Below are positions 1-10,455 of a stretch of DNA of 49,690 bases, in pieces. Positions within the stretch are counted from its first letter, which is position 1, and each line of letters starts with the position of its first letter. Source of the stretch: a virus. The position numbers and the translations under genes were made by a program. The stretch spans positions 1 to 49,690 of the IMG/VR virus record IMGVR_UViG_3300030406_003868; one strand, 5' to 3'. The notes under the pieces were generated by a model, which did not search any database, was not told the DNA's origin, and saw only the letters and a list, made by a program, of their open reading frames with translations.

Positions 1-192
1 AGAGCTGCTAAATCACAATTTACACAAGGAATGATAGGATTAGGAATGAATGCTTTAGCACCAGGCCTAGGTGGATTAATGGGTATGACAGGATTGCAAA
101 ATGCTCAAAATCCATATACTGGAGGAACAGGTGGATTTACTCCTTTTCAAGCTTTTAGATATGGATATTTACCAGAAAGGACATTTGAATGA
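1..192 (+). CDS. Small internal virion protein, C-terminal part only (second allele)
   Basis: The last 63 codons are present, open from base 1 and ending in TGA at 190-192. The peptide is nearly the same as the C-terminus of the complete protein at 48929-49609: both share RAAKSQFTQGM and end in FRYGYLPERTFE. It lacks 7 residues in the linker before that end (QNAQNPYTGGT here, a longer ESAANPYLPRDASG stretch there). It is therefore the same gene met again at the closure of the molecule. The composition (Gly, Met, Ala, Gln) and the position before the giant virion proteins suggest a small ejected or core protein. Its stop overlaps the next start as ATGA. Function is inferred from context only. 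Confidence 0.75.
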   Translation, partial: RAAKSQFTQGMIGLGMNALAPGLGGLMGMTGLQNAQNPYTGGTGGFTPFQAFRYGYLPERTFE

Positions 193-273
193 TTGGATTA
201 GCAACAGGACCAGGAGCTTTATTTGGATATTTAAATAATGCATTTAGTAGAGCTAATAATGCTACTCAAAGAA
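1..273. repeat. Terminal overlap, left copy
   Basis: This stretch matches 49397-49690 over its whole length, apart from scattered third-position changes (for example at 60, 65 and 66) and a 21-base (7-codon) gap near 97-132. Both copies keep the reading frames of the same two overlapping genes. The simplest reading is that the genome is circular or circularly permuted and the assembler reached the same locus twice from two strain variants. A real diverged terminal repeat is less likely, because the differences are almost all silent and the indel keeps the frame. Confidence 0.85.
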
Positions 274-950
274 TGTTTGATAACAGAGATACTTTAGAAG
301 ATCAAAGAATGAGAAGTATTGCTGGTGATCTTACTTTTGAACCTGCTACTATAACTCCATATGAAGTTGCTATAGATAATTCTAAAAATGTAACAGATGA
401 AGGTTTTGATATAAATGCAACTGTTCCAGTTGGTAGTAATAATAATGATACTGAATTAGGCAATGCTATGGCTGATTTTGCTTATGGTGTAGCTGGTAGA
501 GAAGAAGACAATCCATTTAATAATATTCCTGTTGCAACAGAAGATCAAGCAGAACCAATGACTGTTACAAGATATAGAGCTGAAGGCGGAGATATGCCTT
601 TAAATCCAACAGAGTATAGAGAAAGAATAGCTCAAAATTATTCTTCAACTTATGGCATACCTATAGGATTAGCTAGACAAAGAGTAGATGAGTCTGGTAT
701 TTTTACTAAAGGAAGATTTATGGATTCAGTAGAAAGACCTCAACTAGAATTATCAAATCAAATTGGTGAAATATTAAGAGATCAAACTTTTCAACAACCT
801 GATGAAATAGAAAATTTTATGATAAATTCTGGATTATTAAATTTAGCATTAAGAACAGGTCCTTATGGACAAAAATTAATACCACGTTACCCTCAATTTA
901 CTTTTGATTTAGGAAATGAGGATTATTCAAACATTATTTACGGAGAATAG
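189..950 (+). CDS. Putative internal virion protein, 253 aa
   Basis: The start ATG overlaps the upstream stop as ATGA, so it is translationally coupled. The N-terminal 25 residues are Gly/Ala/Leu-rich (LATGPGALFGYLNNAF), which could contact a membrane. The rest is acidic and polar with Asn/Asp-rich linkers. I recognise no domain. The gene is one of four consecutive + strand genes ending in the 2871-residue protein, the arrangement podoviruses use for core proteins ejected with the DNA. The first 28 codons are also present at 49606-49690 in the other allele. The role as an ejection protein is inferred from position; a tail or portal accessory protein is the alternative. Confidence 0.6.
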   Translation: MIGLATGPGALFGYLNNAFSRANNATQRMFDNRDTLEDQRMRSIAGDLTFEPATITPYEVAIDNSKNVTDEGFDINATVPVGSNNNDTELGNAMADFAYGVAGREEDNPFNNIPVATEDQAEPMTVTRYRAEGGDMPLNPTEYRERIAQNYSSTYGIPIGLARQRVDESGIFTKGRFMDSVERPQLELSNQIGEILRDQTFQQPDEIENFMINSGLLNLALRTGPYGQKLIPRYPQFTFDLGNEDYSNIIYGE

Positions 951-951
951 A

Positions 952-1815
952 ATGGCTTACGAAACAATAGCAAATATACCAATGATGAGTTCTTCACCTG
1001 AAGAAAGATTACTTTATAAACAATTAGAAGCTAGTGCTAAAAAGAAAAGAAATTTAGCTCTTATGCTAAAAGATTATAGAAAAAATCCTAGTAAGTATGG
1101 ACCTGATCAAAGATTGTTTTTAGAACAACAAGCAATGGAAGCTGGGTTACCTATGCCTGATACTAAAATTAATCCTTTAAAAGCAGTTGCAAAAGGAGGA
1201 GCTGCTGCATTGGATACTGCATTGTTTGGTTTGCTACCGAATGAATTATATACTCCATTAAATCAAGCTGAAAGAATAGCTACTGGTATAGGTGGTGTAG
1301 GAGGTGCTTTTGTTGGTGGTCCTGCAGCTTTGGGAAGGCTTGCTTTAAGAGGTGTGTCTGGGCTACCTAGAATAATGAGAGGTGGTTTAATGCAAGGTAT
1401 GGGACAAAGTGGATATAGAAATCTTGCTCAAAGAGGTGGTTTATTAAATATGCTTGGTGGTAGAGGTAGTAGAAATAATTTTATGAATAGAGAACGTATA
1501 CCTACAGTTACAGGAGAAGTTGTAAATCCAGGAGCAGCGTTAGCAGGTACTAGAGCAGCAGCGACTATGGGTCAAAGAGCTATTCCTGCATTAAAAGCAA
1601 GTGAAGTTAAATTGTTAAATAAAATGAGATCAGGAGTTGATTTAAGAGCAAGTGAATTAGAACAATTATCTAAATCTACAAATCCATTAATGCAACAATT
1701 ATTTAATCAAATAAGATTTCCACAAACAAGAGGACAATTAGGTGGATTATTAGGACAAGCTACTAGTGGAGGAAGAATGTTGCCTGCAGCAGGACAACAA
1801 GTATCCTTATTCTAA
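952..1815 (+). CDS. Putative internal virion protein, Gly-rich, 287 aa
   Basis: The chosen start is ATG 952, because GGAG lies 7 bases upstream (CGGAGAATAG). The longer open frame back to 916 overlaps the previous gene and lacks a better site. The N-terminal third is charged and helical (SPEERLLYKQLEASAKKKR). The middle has a long Gly/Ala stretch (about residues 100-150, with GIGGVGGAFVGGPAALG) that could insert in a membrane. The C-terminus is Gly/Gln-rich. No enzyme motif is seen. Position between the small core proteins and the giant protein suggests an ejected protein that helps DNA cross the envelope. That is an inference from context. Confidence 0.6.
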   Translation: MAYETIANIPMMSSSPEERLLYKQLEASAKKKRNLALMLKDYRKNPSKYGPDQRLFLEQQAMEAGLPMPDTKINPLKAVAKGGAAALDTALFGLLPNELYTPLNQAERIATGIGGVGGAFVGGPAALGRLALRGVSGLPRIMRGGLMQGMGQSGYRNLAQRGGLLNMLGGRGSRNNFMNRERIPTVTGEVVNPGAALAGTRAAATMGQRAIPALKASEVKLLNKMRSGVDLRASELEQLSKSTNPLMQQLFNQIRFPQTRGQLGGLLGQATSGGRMLPAAGQQVSLF

Positions 1816-1818
1816 TGA

Positions 1819-4800
1819 ATGAAAGATTATCAAAACCCAAGTGAAGATTATTCGTTTAAACCTGTATATACTGCAGATTTAACTAATCGTTTACTACAAA
1901 ACTACAAACAAAATCCTCAAAAATTTAATGATAATTTAGTTTCACAACTAGAGAGTCATGCTAAGCATTATAATATTAATTTTAATAGAGATGAGCAATA
2001 CGAAGACTTTGATCTGTTAAATACTGTAAAACAAGTTGGTACTGGTTTTGTATCAGGTTTTACTACTTTAAATTATGGTGAACCTCCAAAGAATCCTTAT
2101 GAAAATATAGCTAATAGTTTAGGACATTTATTAGGATTTGTAGGGTGGGTACCTGGAGCGTCTGCTAAAAGTGGTATAGCTGCAATGAGAGCATTAGCTT
2201 TATTAAAAAACAGGTCTCTTCCTATGTTAGTAGCTGGTAAATTAACTAAGCCTGCTAGTGAATTAGGCTCTAAAATGGTTTCTGCTGCAGTAGGTAAAAG
2301 AGGTGAAGCAGGTTCTTTAGCATCTAAATTATTATACAATGATACAGCAAGAGATGCTGTTGAAGGTGCATTTCATTTAGGAGCTGCATCTGCAGTATCA
2401 TCTTGGACTTATGGAGTTGATGCTATGGTAGATTCTGCTGTTCATGGTGGAATTGCAGGTGGTGCATTTAGAGGTATAGGTAATTTATTAAAGTCTCCTA
2501 TTCCTACTGAAAATAAACTAGCAGAAGATGCATTAGGTTCTATTGCTGGTGCTTTATTTCAAGGGTTACCTTCTACTATAAGAGGTGCTACTGCTCCTGA
2601 ACAAATATACGAATATTTATTAGGTGCATATTTTGGATTTAATGAATCACCTTCATCTAGAAGAACTGCTTTAAAATATAGATATGAAGAGTTAGGTAAA
2701 GAACCTACTCCTGATGCTATGGAAGCTAAGTTGCAAAAAGATTTAGCTACAAAAGATTGGTCTCCAGAAACTAAAACTGTAGTTGAAAAATATGCTAGAA
2801 TGACTACACAAAATTTACAATCAGATCCACAAGTACAAACTATGATGAGAGATTTGATAAAAACTTATGGAGAAGATCATCCTGACATTAAAAAGACTCT
2901 AGAAGAAGGTTTTAGAGCTAAAGAAGGTAGATACCCTACTGAGCAAGAATTAAAGCGTGAGGCTGAATTTTACAAGCAAGAAGAGTCTATTGAAACTAGA
3001 GTAGAAAAGATAGAAGAAAAAGCTAAAGAAGAAAATGTAGAAGCTAATGATCCAGGGATTTCTATTGATGTACCAGAATCTTTAAAAAGATGGTCTGATA
3101 CTAGATTAGATTATCTTTGGAAAAACGAACAAGGCATAGAAGATTTAAATACTAAAAAGGTTGTTGTAGAATCTTTAAATAAAAAGCTTGCTGATAAAGT
3201 TAAAAACAAAGACATGGATGTCAATGAAATGACTGAATGGTTAAAGCGAGAACTTAATTATAATGTAGATGATTTTCCTGAAGCTGGAGAAAGAAATTTT
3301 TTTAGAAATTATTTAAAAAGAAGAGTGCAAGAAAAGAATATACCTATTATGTCTCCTACTATTGAGTATGATACTAAACCTGTAGGAACTATAGGTCGGT
3401 TTCAAGTAGGAACAATATCTGGTATAAAGAATTATTCTGGTATAGAATTAACTGGTTTTAACCCTCAAAATGCTGCTGGTAACAGAAAATCTATTAAAGG
3501 TGAAATATACGATATAGAAAATGTATATAATGAATTAACTGGTAATAAAATAGATTTTGAAAATAACAAACAAAGACCTATAAGAAGAATAGATGATTTA
3601 GTTTGGACTGATGGAGGAGTTAAAAAACAAGGTAGTTTATTAAAGTATATGGATTTTGTTGAAAGAAGAAACTATGATACTTATAGAGAAATAGGCATTA
3701 AAGAAGTAGAAGCTAAAGATTTATCTAGAAAAGATGCTGAAGTAGAATACAATAGACTTGTTGGCACTATACATGAAGATATGAATACAAAAGGTTTTTA
3801 TGATTATAGTGGTAGAGGTGATCAAGACGTAATGAATTATGTTAGATTTCATCCTAATGCTAGTAAAAAGAAAAGTAAATCTATCGTAAATCAATATGCT
3901 ATAGCTAATAAAATACCTTTAAAGAAAATAGCAGAGGAAAGAAAAAGATATATAAATAATTACAAAGGTGAAATAAAAAATCCTGGTCAATTATTTGACA
4001 GGTCTTTTGCATCTAATATTCTTTATGAGTTATCTTTAAATGGTTTTGATCCTGTTAGAAAAAATTATGGAATTATTAAAGATTTAGCTAATAAAGGAGA
4101 TAGTTTTATTACTAATCCTATTGCATTTAACAAAAGACAGCAGATCAATTTAACAAATGCTGTACCTTTAGAAGCTGAATTTATAACTAATTCTGTTCCA
4201 GATGTAATTGATGGCAATTTAAAGACTATTATATTAAAAACTGTTGATGATTTGCCTAGTAATTTAAGAAAAAAGCCTTGGGAAAGAAACAATGTTGATT
4301 ATATAGAATCTGATGATGGTGGATCATTAACAAGAAGAGATGTTTTAAATGCATTTAATGCAGAACAAGGTCAATATTATGCTAACAATCCTTCTGGTCA
4401 TCATAAAAATTTTGCTGTATCAAGAGCTAAAGATCAAGGATTATTACTTGTAAAGCATGAATCTAAAGATGCTGGTACATTATTAAGTAAAGCTATGCAA
4501 GATTTAGGTATTCATCAAATGTATACTACTACTGGTGCTAAACAATATGGAACAAGAAAACCTGTATTCGCTGAGTTAGTAAATAATAAATTAGAATTTT
4601 TTGATTATGTGAATGGCAAAAAGACTCCTGTTGATTATAAAAATTATATGTTTGATGTGAATGCTAAAGATATACGAACAGTAATGTCTGAAACAGCTAG
4701 TGAATCTATGATAAAAGATAAAAGAATGATTAAGCAGCTACCTGCTAATTTATCTCCATTAAACAAAGGATTTACTCCAGAGATAGCTGAAAGCTGGTTT

Positions 4801-7800
4801 AACGATTATAATCTTAGAGGATTTAATGGAACATCAGAATACAATGCAAAATTAGATAAATATTTAACTACTAAAAACGAAAAAATGATTGACGATTTAG
4901 TATTTAATATGGAAAAAATAAGCACTCCTAAAGTGTTAGAAGTTATTAGTACGCCTGGCAATACTAAGTTGCAAGTTAGATTTTATGAAAAAATGTTAGA
5001 TATAGCTAAAGAATCTGATAGATTAGATTTACAAGGTGGTACTACTAGCGTAGAAAGATTTGCAGAAGCTACTAAAGATTTAAATGATTTTAGATCTGTT
5101 ACAGATAGAAATTTAAGATTAGCAGAAAACAATATAGCAGTTATACTTGCTAAGCCTAATAATAAATATAGAGAAACTGTTCTTAAAAAGTATCTTGTTC
5201 ACCAGATAACCAGACCTGTTGTTCCTAATTCTTTTAGTGGTAAGCTTGATATATTTGATTTAGAATTACAACAAAATCCTATAACAAAGCGATTGAATAC
5301 TGAAAAAGACGTTATACTTTTGCATGATGGTAATAAAAAGAAACCTATTAACTATGATGATTTACCTACTACTTATAAAGATGGATCTGTTATCGGGAAA
5401 GGTGTTCTTGATTTAATAAAAAGAAATAAAACTTTAGGTGAATTATGGGATTATAGAAATTCTGCAAATCCTAAAACTAAAGAAATTATAGATAATTTTG
5501 TAGAACAAATAGTAGTAAGAGTACCATTAGACTCAACATCTGGTGCTGTAGTATTAAAATTTAAAGGGTTTACAGGTAGACAAGGGTTTGGTGGAATTGT
5601 GCATTCAGAAGCTATGGGCAAACTTGGTGGTGCTGACTCTGATGGTGATAAATTTATTAGTTATATGAATGCTAAAAGTAAGTATAAAAAACTTATAAAA
5701 GAGAATGCTGATGAATTTGTTAGGTATTACAAGAAAAGTGAATATGATTCTGGTAAAATAAAAACAGAACTTACTGCAGAAGAATTTGCTAAAGTTAAAA
5801 ATAAAGACGATTATTACCCTGCTGTTATGGATAATAAAAGAAAACATAGAAGCAAATTTACTTTAACAAAAGAAGAAGTAGGTGGTCCTGATAGAACTGA
5901 TAGCGATTTAATACATAGTCCTTTACATAGAAGGGAAATATCTAATACAGCAGCAGAAGGTCGTAACTCTTTAGGTCCTGCTGTTGTTAATAAACAAAAT
6001 CTTATATCTGCTTATACTGATATGCCTAATACTATAGAATATAGTGCTGGAGGTCAAAATCCTAAATGGGAATTTACTATAAGTAAAAAGAATAGTCCTA
6101 AAGAAATAGCAGAAGCTAAAGAAATATTAAGAACATCTATTGCTATACCATCAGATCCATTAGATGAAATTGGTATAAAAAGAAGAGAAGCTTACTATTC
6201 TAGTATGTTTGATTCTTTATTTAAAGTAGATATTTATTTAAAAAATGGTAAGCCACAATCAACAAGACCAGAAAAAATTCCTAATTGGATTAAGTTTAAA
6301 GTTATATCTCCTTATTCTAAATTAAATTCTATTATATATGGTAAAAATTATATGACAGGTAAGCAATGGAATTATGCTGAATATAGAAATGGATTAGATG
6401 TAGCAAATCAAATGGGTATAGGCAACCAGTCTGCTATAGGTAAAATTGGAAAAGAATTAACCAAAGTTCATTTTAATGATGGTTTAAGAAAAAGAGTTAA
6501 TACTAATGAAGTTGTAGAAGCTTATAAAAAATACGATGCTAATCAAAAACAGTATTATGATGTAGCTAAAGCTATAGGTAGAGCTGGATTCCCTATAAGA
6601 TTAAACCCTGCTACTAATGATATATTTTTTAATCATCGTAATTTAGATGTTTTAAATAAAGACGGTAAATTATTTAAAGCTAAATATGAAAATAGTCAAA
6701 ATGAAGTTAAGTTTGGTGAAGAATTATTTTCTAATGATTTACATAATATGGCTGGATTCAATGCTTTTATTAAATACTGGAAAGATGTGCCTGGTGCCAA
6801 GTTAAAAGAAATGGGCAATAAAGTTAAAGAAATATCTGATAGGTCTTTAGAGTATAGATTAGATGCTGAAGATGCTATGATTTATAAAATTAAATTTAAC
6901 AATCAAGTTATGGAAGGAATAAATAAAAGAGTACTTGATAATTTAGAGGCTAAAGCTCAAGCTAAAAATGTACCATTTGAAATATTGTCTCAATCAACAA
7001 GAGAGAAAACAAGCTCTATGTATACACAAAGAGAAATAGATGCTGATATTGCTAAATACAAAGCAAAATTAAATGATACAGAAAAAATGGCATTTGATGG
7101 GCTATTGCTTAGTGGCTTTAAAACAGGTATGCATAATAAAGTAGATAGATTTTATGACCTTTTAAACAAAAGAAATATGCTAACAGATAAAGAACTTGTT
7201 GAATTTGAAAGTTTAAAAGACGATGTATATCATACGTCTGCTGGTAATTTAGGATTTGCTAGTAGATCAGTATCTGATGCTGCTATAAAAGAATTTTGGA
7301 GCGAATATAATAAATCTTTTGACAGCATGACAAAGCCAATGACTGAAGGTTTAAAATCAGAAATAGATGATGTTGCTAAAAACATTACTAAAACTGAAGT
7401 TGAAATTGACAAAGCAAAGCAAGAAGTAGATTTAAATGAAACATACGAATCTAAACTATCTAGGTTAAGAACTTTAGATAAAATACCAGGATTTAGAAGG
7501 TTATTTGAAAATGAAAAGCTAGGTAAAGTAAAGCTTACAAACGAAAATCAAAGACTATTAGATGAATTAAACCAAAATTTAGGAGAATATGGTAATAGTA
7601 TTGGCATAAAATTAGAAGGATTAATTAGAGATTTGTTTCAAAAAAGTCCTGATGCATTAACTATTGAAGAGGTTAGATCATTTAACGAGCTTTTAAAAAC
7701 TAGAAAAAGCGGTAAAAGTTTAGGCTGGTTACAAAGAAGATTTACTAAATGGATGAATGGAGATCCTAAACTTAATGGTTATTTTTACCATCAATTTCCT

Positions 7801-10434
7801 AGAACTGTAGATAAAGCGTGGCTAAAAAACGATATGCAATTAGTAGAGCGTATAGGTTGGTATTTTGAGCCAGGCAAGAAACTACCATCAGAAGGTATAA
7901 TATTTGAACCTAGTCATGTTATTGGTCAAAGTCAATTTGCTACTAGTAATTTAGGTGATATGGCTTCTGATGTTAAAAGACAAATAGAAAATAGAGTTAG
8001 AGATAATTTAAAATATTTAAACTCTATCAAAGAAGGTCCTGAATTGCACGAATTAGCCGTTTATATTAGAGAATTACCTGAAGGTATAAGACTTTATGAG
8101 GCTAAAGATTACGCCAGTGCTACTGCTTATGGTGTTAGGAATGGTAAATTAGAACCTAAAATATCTAAAAGAGTGCAAGAGCTTGGCAATAAAAAGTTTG
8201 CAATACTTGAAGGAGCTAAGCGTAAAGAAATGACTGGCTATGAAATTATAGATAAAATAAATAAGTTTTGGGATAAAGAATTATCTGATACATATAAAAA
8301 TTGGATCAAATCTAATGAAAAAGATATAGCTAATTTTGTATCTATGGAAAAAGATGGTAGAGAAAAAGCTGATGTAAATAAGTTTGTAGTATCTATTATG
8401 GATGCTATAAAAGAAAACAAGCCTGTACATGAAGCTATTAAAATAGGTGGAGATGGCATGAGAAGAATGTCTATCTTTACACAAATGCAGTTAGCTAGAA
8501 ATCCTGAAGCTAAAATTGCTTTATCTAAAAAGTTAAGCAGTACTGAAACTCCATATAGAAAATATTATTGGCCGCATAGAAATTATGATCCAGCTGTTAT
8601 AGAAAAAGTGTTAAAAGAACGAATGCAAAAGTTAAAAGAAACACCTTTAAACCAAGAAGCAGATAGAGAAGCTATTATTAATGAAGCAGCTAATTTAGCT
8701 TTTAGAATGAAAACTGTATCAGATGATTATAATTTAGATGTATATAAAGATTGGTCTTTGTTTGAACAAGTTTCTAGCAAAGTAAAAGAAAAATCTAAAG
8801 ACAAACTTAGATATGAAACAGCTAATATAAGATCTGGTCACACACAATCAAGAGATTTACATATATCTGGTTATGATAGAAGTCCTACAGCTGCTGAAAA
8901 TTATATAAAAAGCATAGTTGATTCTTATTATCAGAATGCTACACAAATTATTAATAGAAAAATTATAGATCAATTTGAATTGACTCATCTTAAAAAGTAT
9001 ACTAATAAAGATGGCTCCATAAAAGATAAAGATGGGTATGATAATATAAAAGCTTGGACTGATTTCTTTAAACTTTATGCAAATAGATCAATGGGTTATC
9101 CAGAAGCAATTCCAGATTATATTGCTAATAATCCTAAAATGAAAATTAAAGGCACTCCTTATCATTGGTTTGCCGATTCTACTGTTAAAAATAGGATAAA
9201 TAAAATAAGTGAAAAATTAGGGCTTAAAAAGAACGAATTACCTCCAGAGCTAGATGAGGCCCTTTCTTATAGAAAACTCCGTAATTGGACTAATATGGAA
9301 GCTAAATTCCAATTAGCTACGCTTCTTGCTCACCCTAAAACAGCTGTTGCTAATATTTTTGGTGGTAGCACTATGACAATACAATCTACTGGCATTAGAC
9401 ATTGGAATAAAGTAAGAGATATAGATTGGCTTAAAACTAATATTAATGAAACATTTACATCTAAGCAAAAAATATACGATTGGGTTGAAAGTTTAGGAGT
9501 TGTTGAAGAATTTTTAAGAAAAGAAATAGGTCTTACTGGAGCAGCTAGAAACAAAAAAGTATCTGATGGTTTAGAAAAGCTTATTAAAAAGATAAAAAAT
9601 GATCCTGAAGTTTCTGATAAAACATTAAAGAAAATCTGGAGAGAGTCTGGATTATCTGATAGTTTGTTTGAAAAAGGCGCTTATTTTATGAGAATTTCTG
9701 AAAGAAAATTAAGAAAAGATGCTTTTATGGCTCATTATTTACAAGCTGTAGATATATTTAAAGGTGCCATAACAGATCCTAAGCATCCATTTTTAATATG
9801 GTGGGCTAAACGAGGTGTAAAAGATACTCAATTTTTATATAATGCAGCTAGTAGACCTGCTTTTGCATCTAGTGCATTGGGTAAAGTTATGTCAAGATTT
9901 CAATTGTGGGCTGCTAATTCTGTAGCGTTTAGAAGAATGGTATATACTGAAGCTAAAGAAAGAGGATTTGCTAGAGGTACTCGTGAATATAAAAGACTAG
10001 AAAGAACTTTACAAATAGATATGATGTTATTTGCTTTGGCTAATACATTTGCTTATAGTTTGTTTGAAAATACTTTACCTGCTCCTTTAAACTGGTTCCA
10101 AGATTTATCAGATTGGATGTTTGGGGATGAGAAAGAGAGAGATAGAGCATTTTTTGGAGCTTATCCTTCTACCATAGCTCCATTGCAAATGGTTACTCCT
10201 CCAGCATTAAGATTATTGCCTCCTACTATAAAAGGTTTAGTAGACGATGATTGGGGAAGAATGTCTGAATATTATTTATGGACTATGATTCCATTTGGTA
10301 GGTTAGCTAGAGATGTTAAAATATCAGTAGAAAATCCTATGCAAATAGTTGAAAGAACTACAGGATTCCCTTATGTTAACTTACATAGATATTTAAAAGG
10401 GCAAAGAGATGAAACTCCTCCAGGCGAAGGATAA
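1819..10434 (+). CDS. Giant (2871 aa) internal virion protein with RNA-polymerase-like ADSDGD motif
   Basis: This is the largest gene, ending the late block. The N-terminal ~130 residues include hydrophobic, Gly-rich helices (LGHLLGFVGWVPGAS). Around residues 1240-1280 there is RVPLDSTSG, then GKLGGADSDGDKFISY with Asp 1273, 1275 and 1277. This matches in order and spacing the RVP/RxP element and DxDGD metal loop of the catalytic double-psi beta-barrel of cellular RNA polymerase beta-prime (NADFDGD) and of the single-chain YonO/crAss gp47 polymerases. TTGAKQYG (Lys 908) upstream could be the lysine-bearing barrel. The C-terminus (about 2650-2871) has hydrophobic helices and a proline-rich stretch typical of the ends of large phage polyvalent proteins. 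Known: crAss-like phages and N4 package a polymerase in a giant ejected protein. Inferred: this one may do the same. The alternative is a structural ejection protein with a chance motif. Virion location is fairly sure; polymerase activity is not. Confidence 0.65.
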   Translation: MKDYQNPSEDYSFKPVYTADLTNRLLQNYKQNPQKFNDNLVSQLESHAKHYNINFNRDEQYEDFDLLNTVKQVGTGFVSGFTTLNYGEPPKNPYENIANSLGHLLGFVGWVPGASAKSGIAAMRALALLKNRSLPMLVAGKLTKPASELGSKMVSAAVGKRGEAGSLASKLLYNDTARDAVEGAFHLGAASAVSSWTYGVDAMVDSAVHGGIAGGAFRGIGNLLKSPIPTENKLAEDALGSIAGALFQGLPSTIRGATAPEQIYEYLLGAYFGFNESPSSRRTALKYRYEELGKEPTPDAMEAKLQKDLATKDWSPETKTVVEKYARMTTQNLQSDPQVQTMMRDLIKTYGEDHPDIKKTLEEGFRAKEGRYPTEQELKREAEFYKQEESIETRVEKIEEKAKEENVEANDPGISIDVPESLKRWSDTRLDYLWKNEQGIEDLNTKKVVVESLNKKLADKVKNKDMDVNEMTEWLKRELNYNVDDFPEAGERNFFRNYLKRRVQEKNIPIMSPTIEYDTKPVGTIGRFQVGTISGIKNYSGIELTGFNPQNAAGNRKSIKGEIYDIENVYNELTGNKIDFENNKQRPIRRIDDLVWTDGGVKKQGSLLKYMDFVERRNYDTYREIGIKEVEAKDLSRKDAEVEYNRLVGTIHEDMNTKGFYDYSGRGDQDVMNYVRFHPNASKKKSKSIVNQYAIANKIPLKKIAEERKRYINNYKGEIKNPGQLFDRSFASNILYELSLNGFDPVRKNYGIIKDLANKGDSFITNPIAFNKRQQINLTNAVPLEAEFITNSVPDVIDGNLKTIILKTVDDLPSNLRKKPWERNNVDYIESDDGGSLTRRDVLNAFNAEQGQYYANNPSGHHKNFAVSRAKDQGLLLVKHESKDAGTLLSKAMQDLGIHQMYTTTGAKQYGTRKPVFAELVNNKLEFFDYVNGKKTPVDYKNYMFDVNAKDIRTVMSETASESMIKDKRMIKQLPANLSPLNKGFTPEIAESWFNDYNLRGFNGTSEYNAKLDKYLTTKNEKMIDDLVFNMEKISTPKVLEVISTPGNTKLQVRFYEKMLDIAKESDRLDLQGGTTSVERFAEATKDLNDFRSVTDRNLRLAENNIAVILAKPNNKYRETVLKKYLVHQITRPVVPNSFSGKLDIFDLELQQNPITKRLNTEKDVILLHDGNKKKPINYDDLPTTYKDGSVIGKGVLDLIKRNKTLGELWDYRNSANPKTKEIIDNFVEQIVVRVPLDSTSGAVVLKFKGFTGRQGFGGIVHSEAMGKLGGADSDGDKFISYMNAKSKYKKLIKENADEFVRYYKKSEYDSGKIKTELTAEEFAKVKNKDDYYPAVMDNKRKHRSKFTLTKEEVGGPDRTDSDLIHSPLHRREISNTAAEGRNSLGPAVVNKQNLISAYTDMPNTIEYSAGGQNPKWEFTISKKNSPKEIAEAKEILRTSIAIPSDPLDEIGIKRREAYYSSMFDSLFKVDIYLKNGKPQSTRPEKIPNWIKFKVISPYSKLNSIIYGKNYMTGKQWNYAEYRNGLDVANQMGIGNQSAIGKIGKELTKVHFNDGLRKRVNTNEVVEAYKKYDANQKQYYDVAKAIGRAGFPIRLNPATNDIFFNHRNLDVLNKDGKLFKAKYENSQNEVKFGEELFSNDLHNMAGFNAFIKYWKDVPGAKLKEMGNKVKEISDRSLEYRLDAEDAMIYKIKFNNQVMEGINKRVLDNLEAKAQAKNVPFEILSQSTREKTSSMYTQREIDADIAKYKAKLNDTEKMAFDGLLLSGFKTGMHNKVDRFYDLLNKRNMLTDKELVEFESLKDDVYHTSAGNLGFASRSVSDAAIKEFWSEYNKSFDSMTKPMTEGLKSEIDDVAKNITKTEVEIDKAKQEVDLNETYESKLSRLRTLDKIPGFRRLFENEKLGKVKLTNENQRLLDELNQNLGEYGNSIGIKLEGLIRDLFQKSPDALTIEEVRSFNELLKTRKSGKSLGWLQRRFTKWMNGDPKLNGYFYHQFPRTVDKAWLKNDMQLVERIGWYFEPGKKLPSEGIIFEPSHVIGQSQFATSNLGDMASDVKRQIENRVRDNLKYLNSIKEGPELHELAVYIRELPEGIRLYEAKDYASATAYGVRNGKLEPKISKRVQELGNKKFAILEGAKRKEMTGYEIIDKINKFWDKELSDTYKNWIKSNEKDIANFVSMEKDGREKADVNKFVVSIMDAIKENKPVHEAIKIGGDGMRRMSIFTQMQLARNPEAKIALSKKLSSTETPYRKYYWPHRNYDPAVIEKVLKERMQKLKETPLNQEADREAIINEAANLAFRMKTVSDDYNLDVYKDWSLFEQVSSKVKEKSKDKLRYETANIRSGHTQSRDLHISGYDRSPTAAENYIKSIVDSYYQNATQIINRKIIDQFELTHLKKYTNKDGSIKDKDGYDNIKAWTDFFKLYANRSMGYPEAIPDYIANNPKMKIKGTPYHWFADSTVKNRINKISEKLGLKKNELPPELDEALSYRKLRNWTNMEAKFQLATLLAHPKTAVANIFGGSTMTIQSTGIRHWNKVRDIDWLKTNINETFTSKQKIYDWVESLGVVEEFLRKEIGLTGAARNKKVSDGLEKLIKKIKNDPEVSDKTLKKIWRESGLSDSLFEKGAYFMRISERKLRKDAFMAHYLQAVDIFKGAITDPKHPFLIWWAKRGVKDTQFLYNAASRPAFASSALGKVMSRFQLWAANSVAFRRMVYTEAKERGFARGTREYKRLERTLQIDMMLFALANTFAYSLFENTLPAPLNWFQDLSDWMFGDEKERDRAFFGAYPSTIAPLQMVTPPALRLLPPTIKGLVDDDWGRMSEYYLWTMIPFGRLARDVKISVENPMQIVERTTGFPYVNLHRYLKGQRDETPPGEG

Positions 10435-10447
10435 AACCTGAAGGAGT
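10414..10447. terminator. Hairpin at the convergent end of the two blocks
   Basis: ACTCCTCCAGG (10414-10424) and CCTGAAGGAGT (10437-10447) pair over 11 positions with one mismatch around a 12-base loop that contains the late-block stop codon. It sits exactly where the + strand late block meets the - strand early block, so it may stop transcription from both sides. There is no good U tract on either strand, so it is a weak intrinsic terminator at best. Confidence 0.4.
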
Positions 10448-10455
10448 ATATAGGT

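Noticed and set aside
1819-10434. Antisense frames of 60-80 codons inside the giant gene and other late genes
   Set aside because: They are shadows caused by codon bias, with no ribosome sites or coupling.
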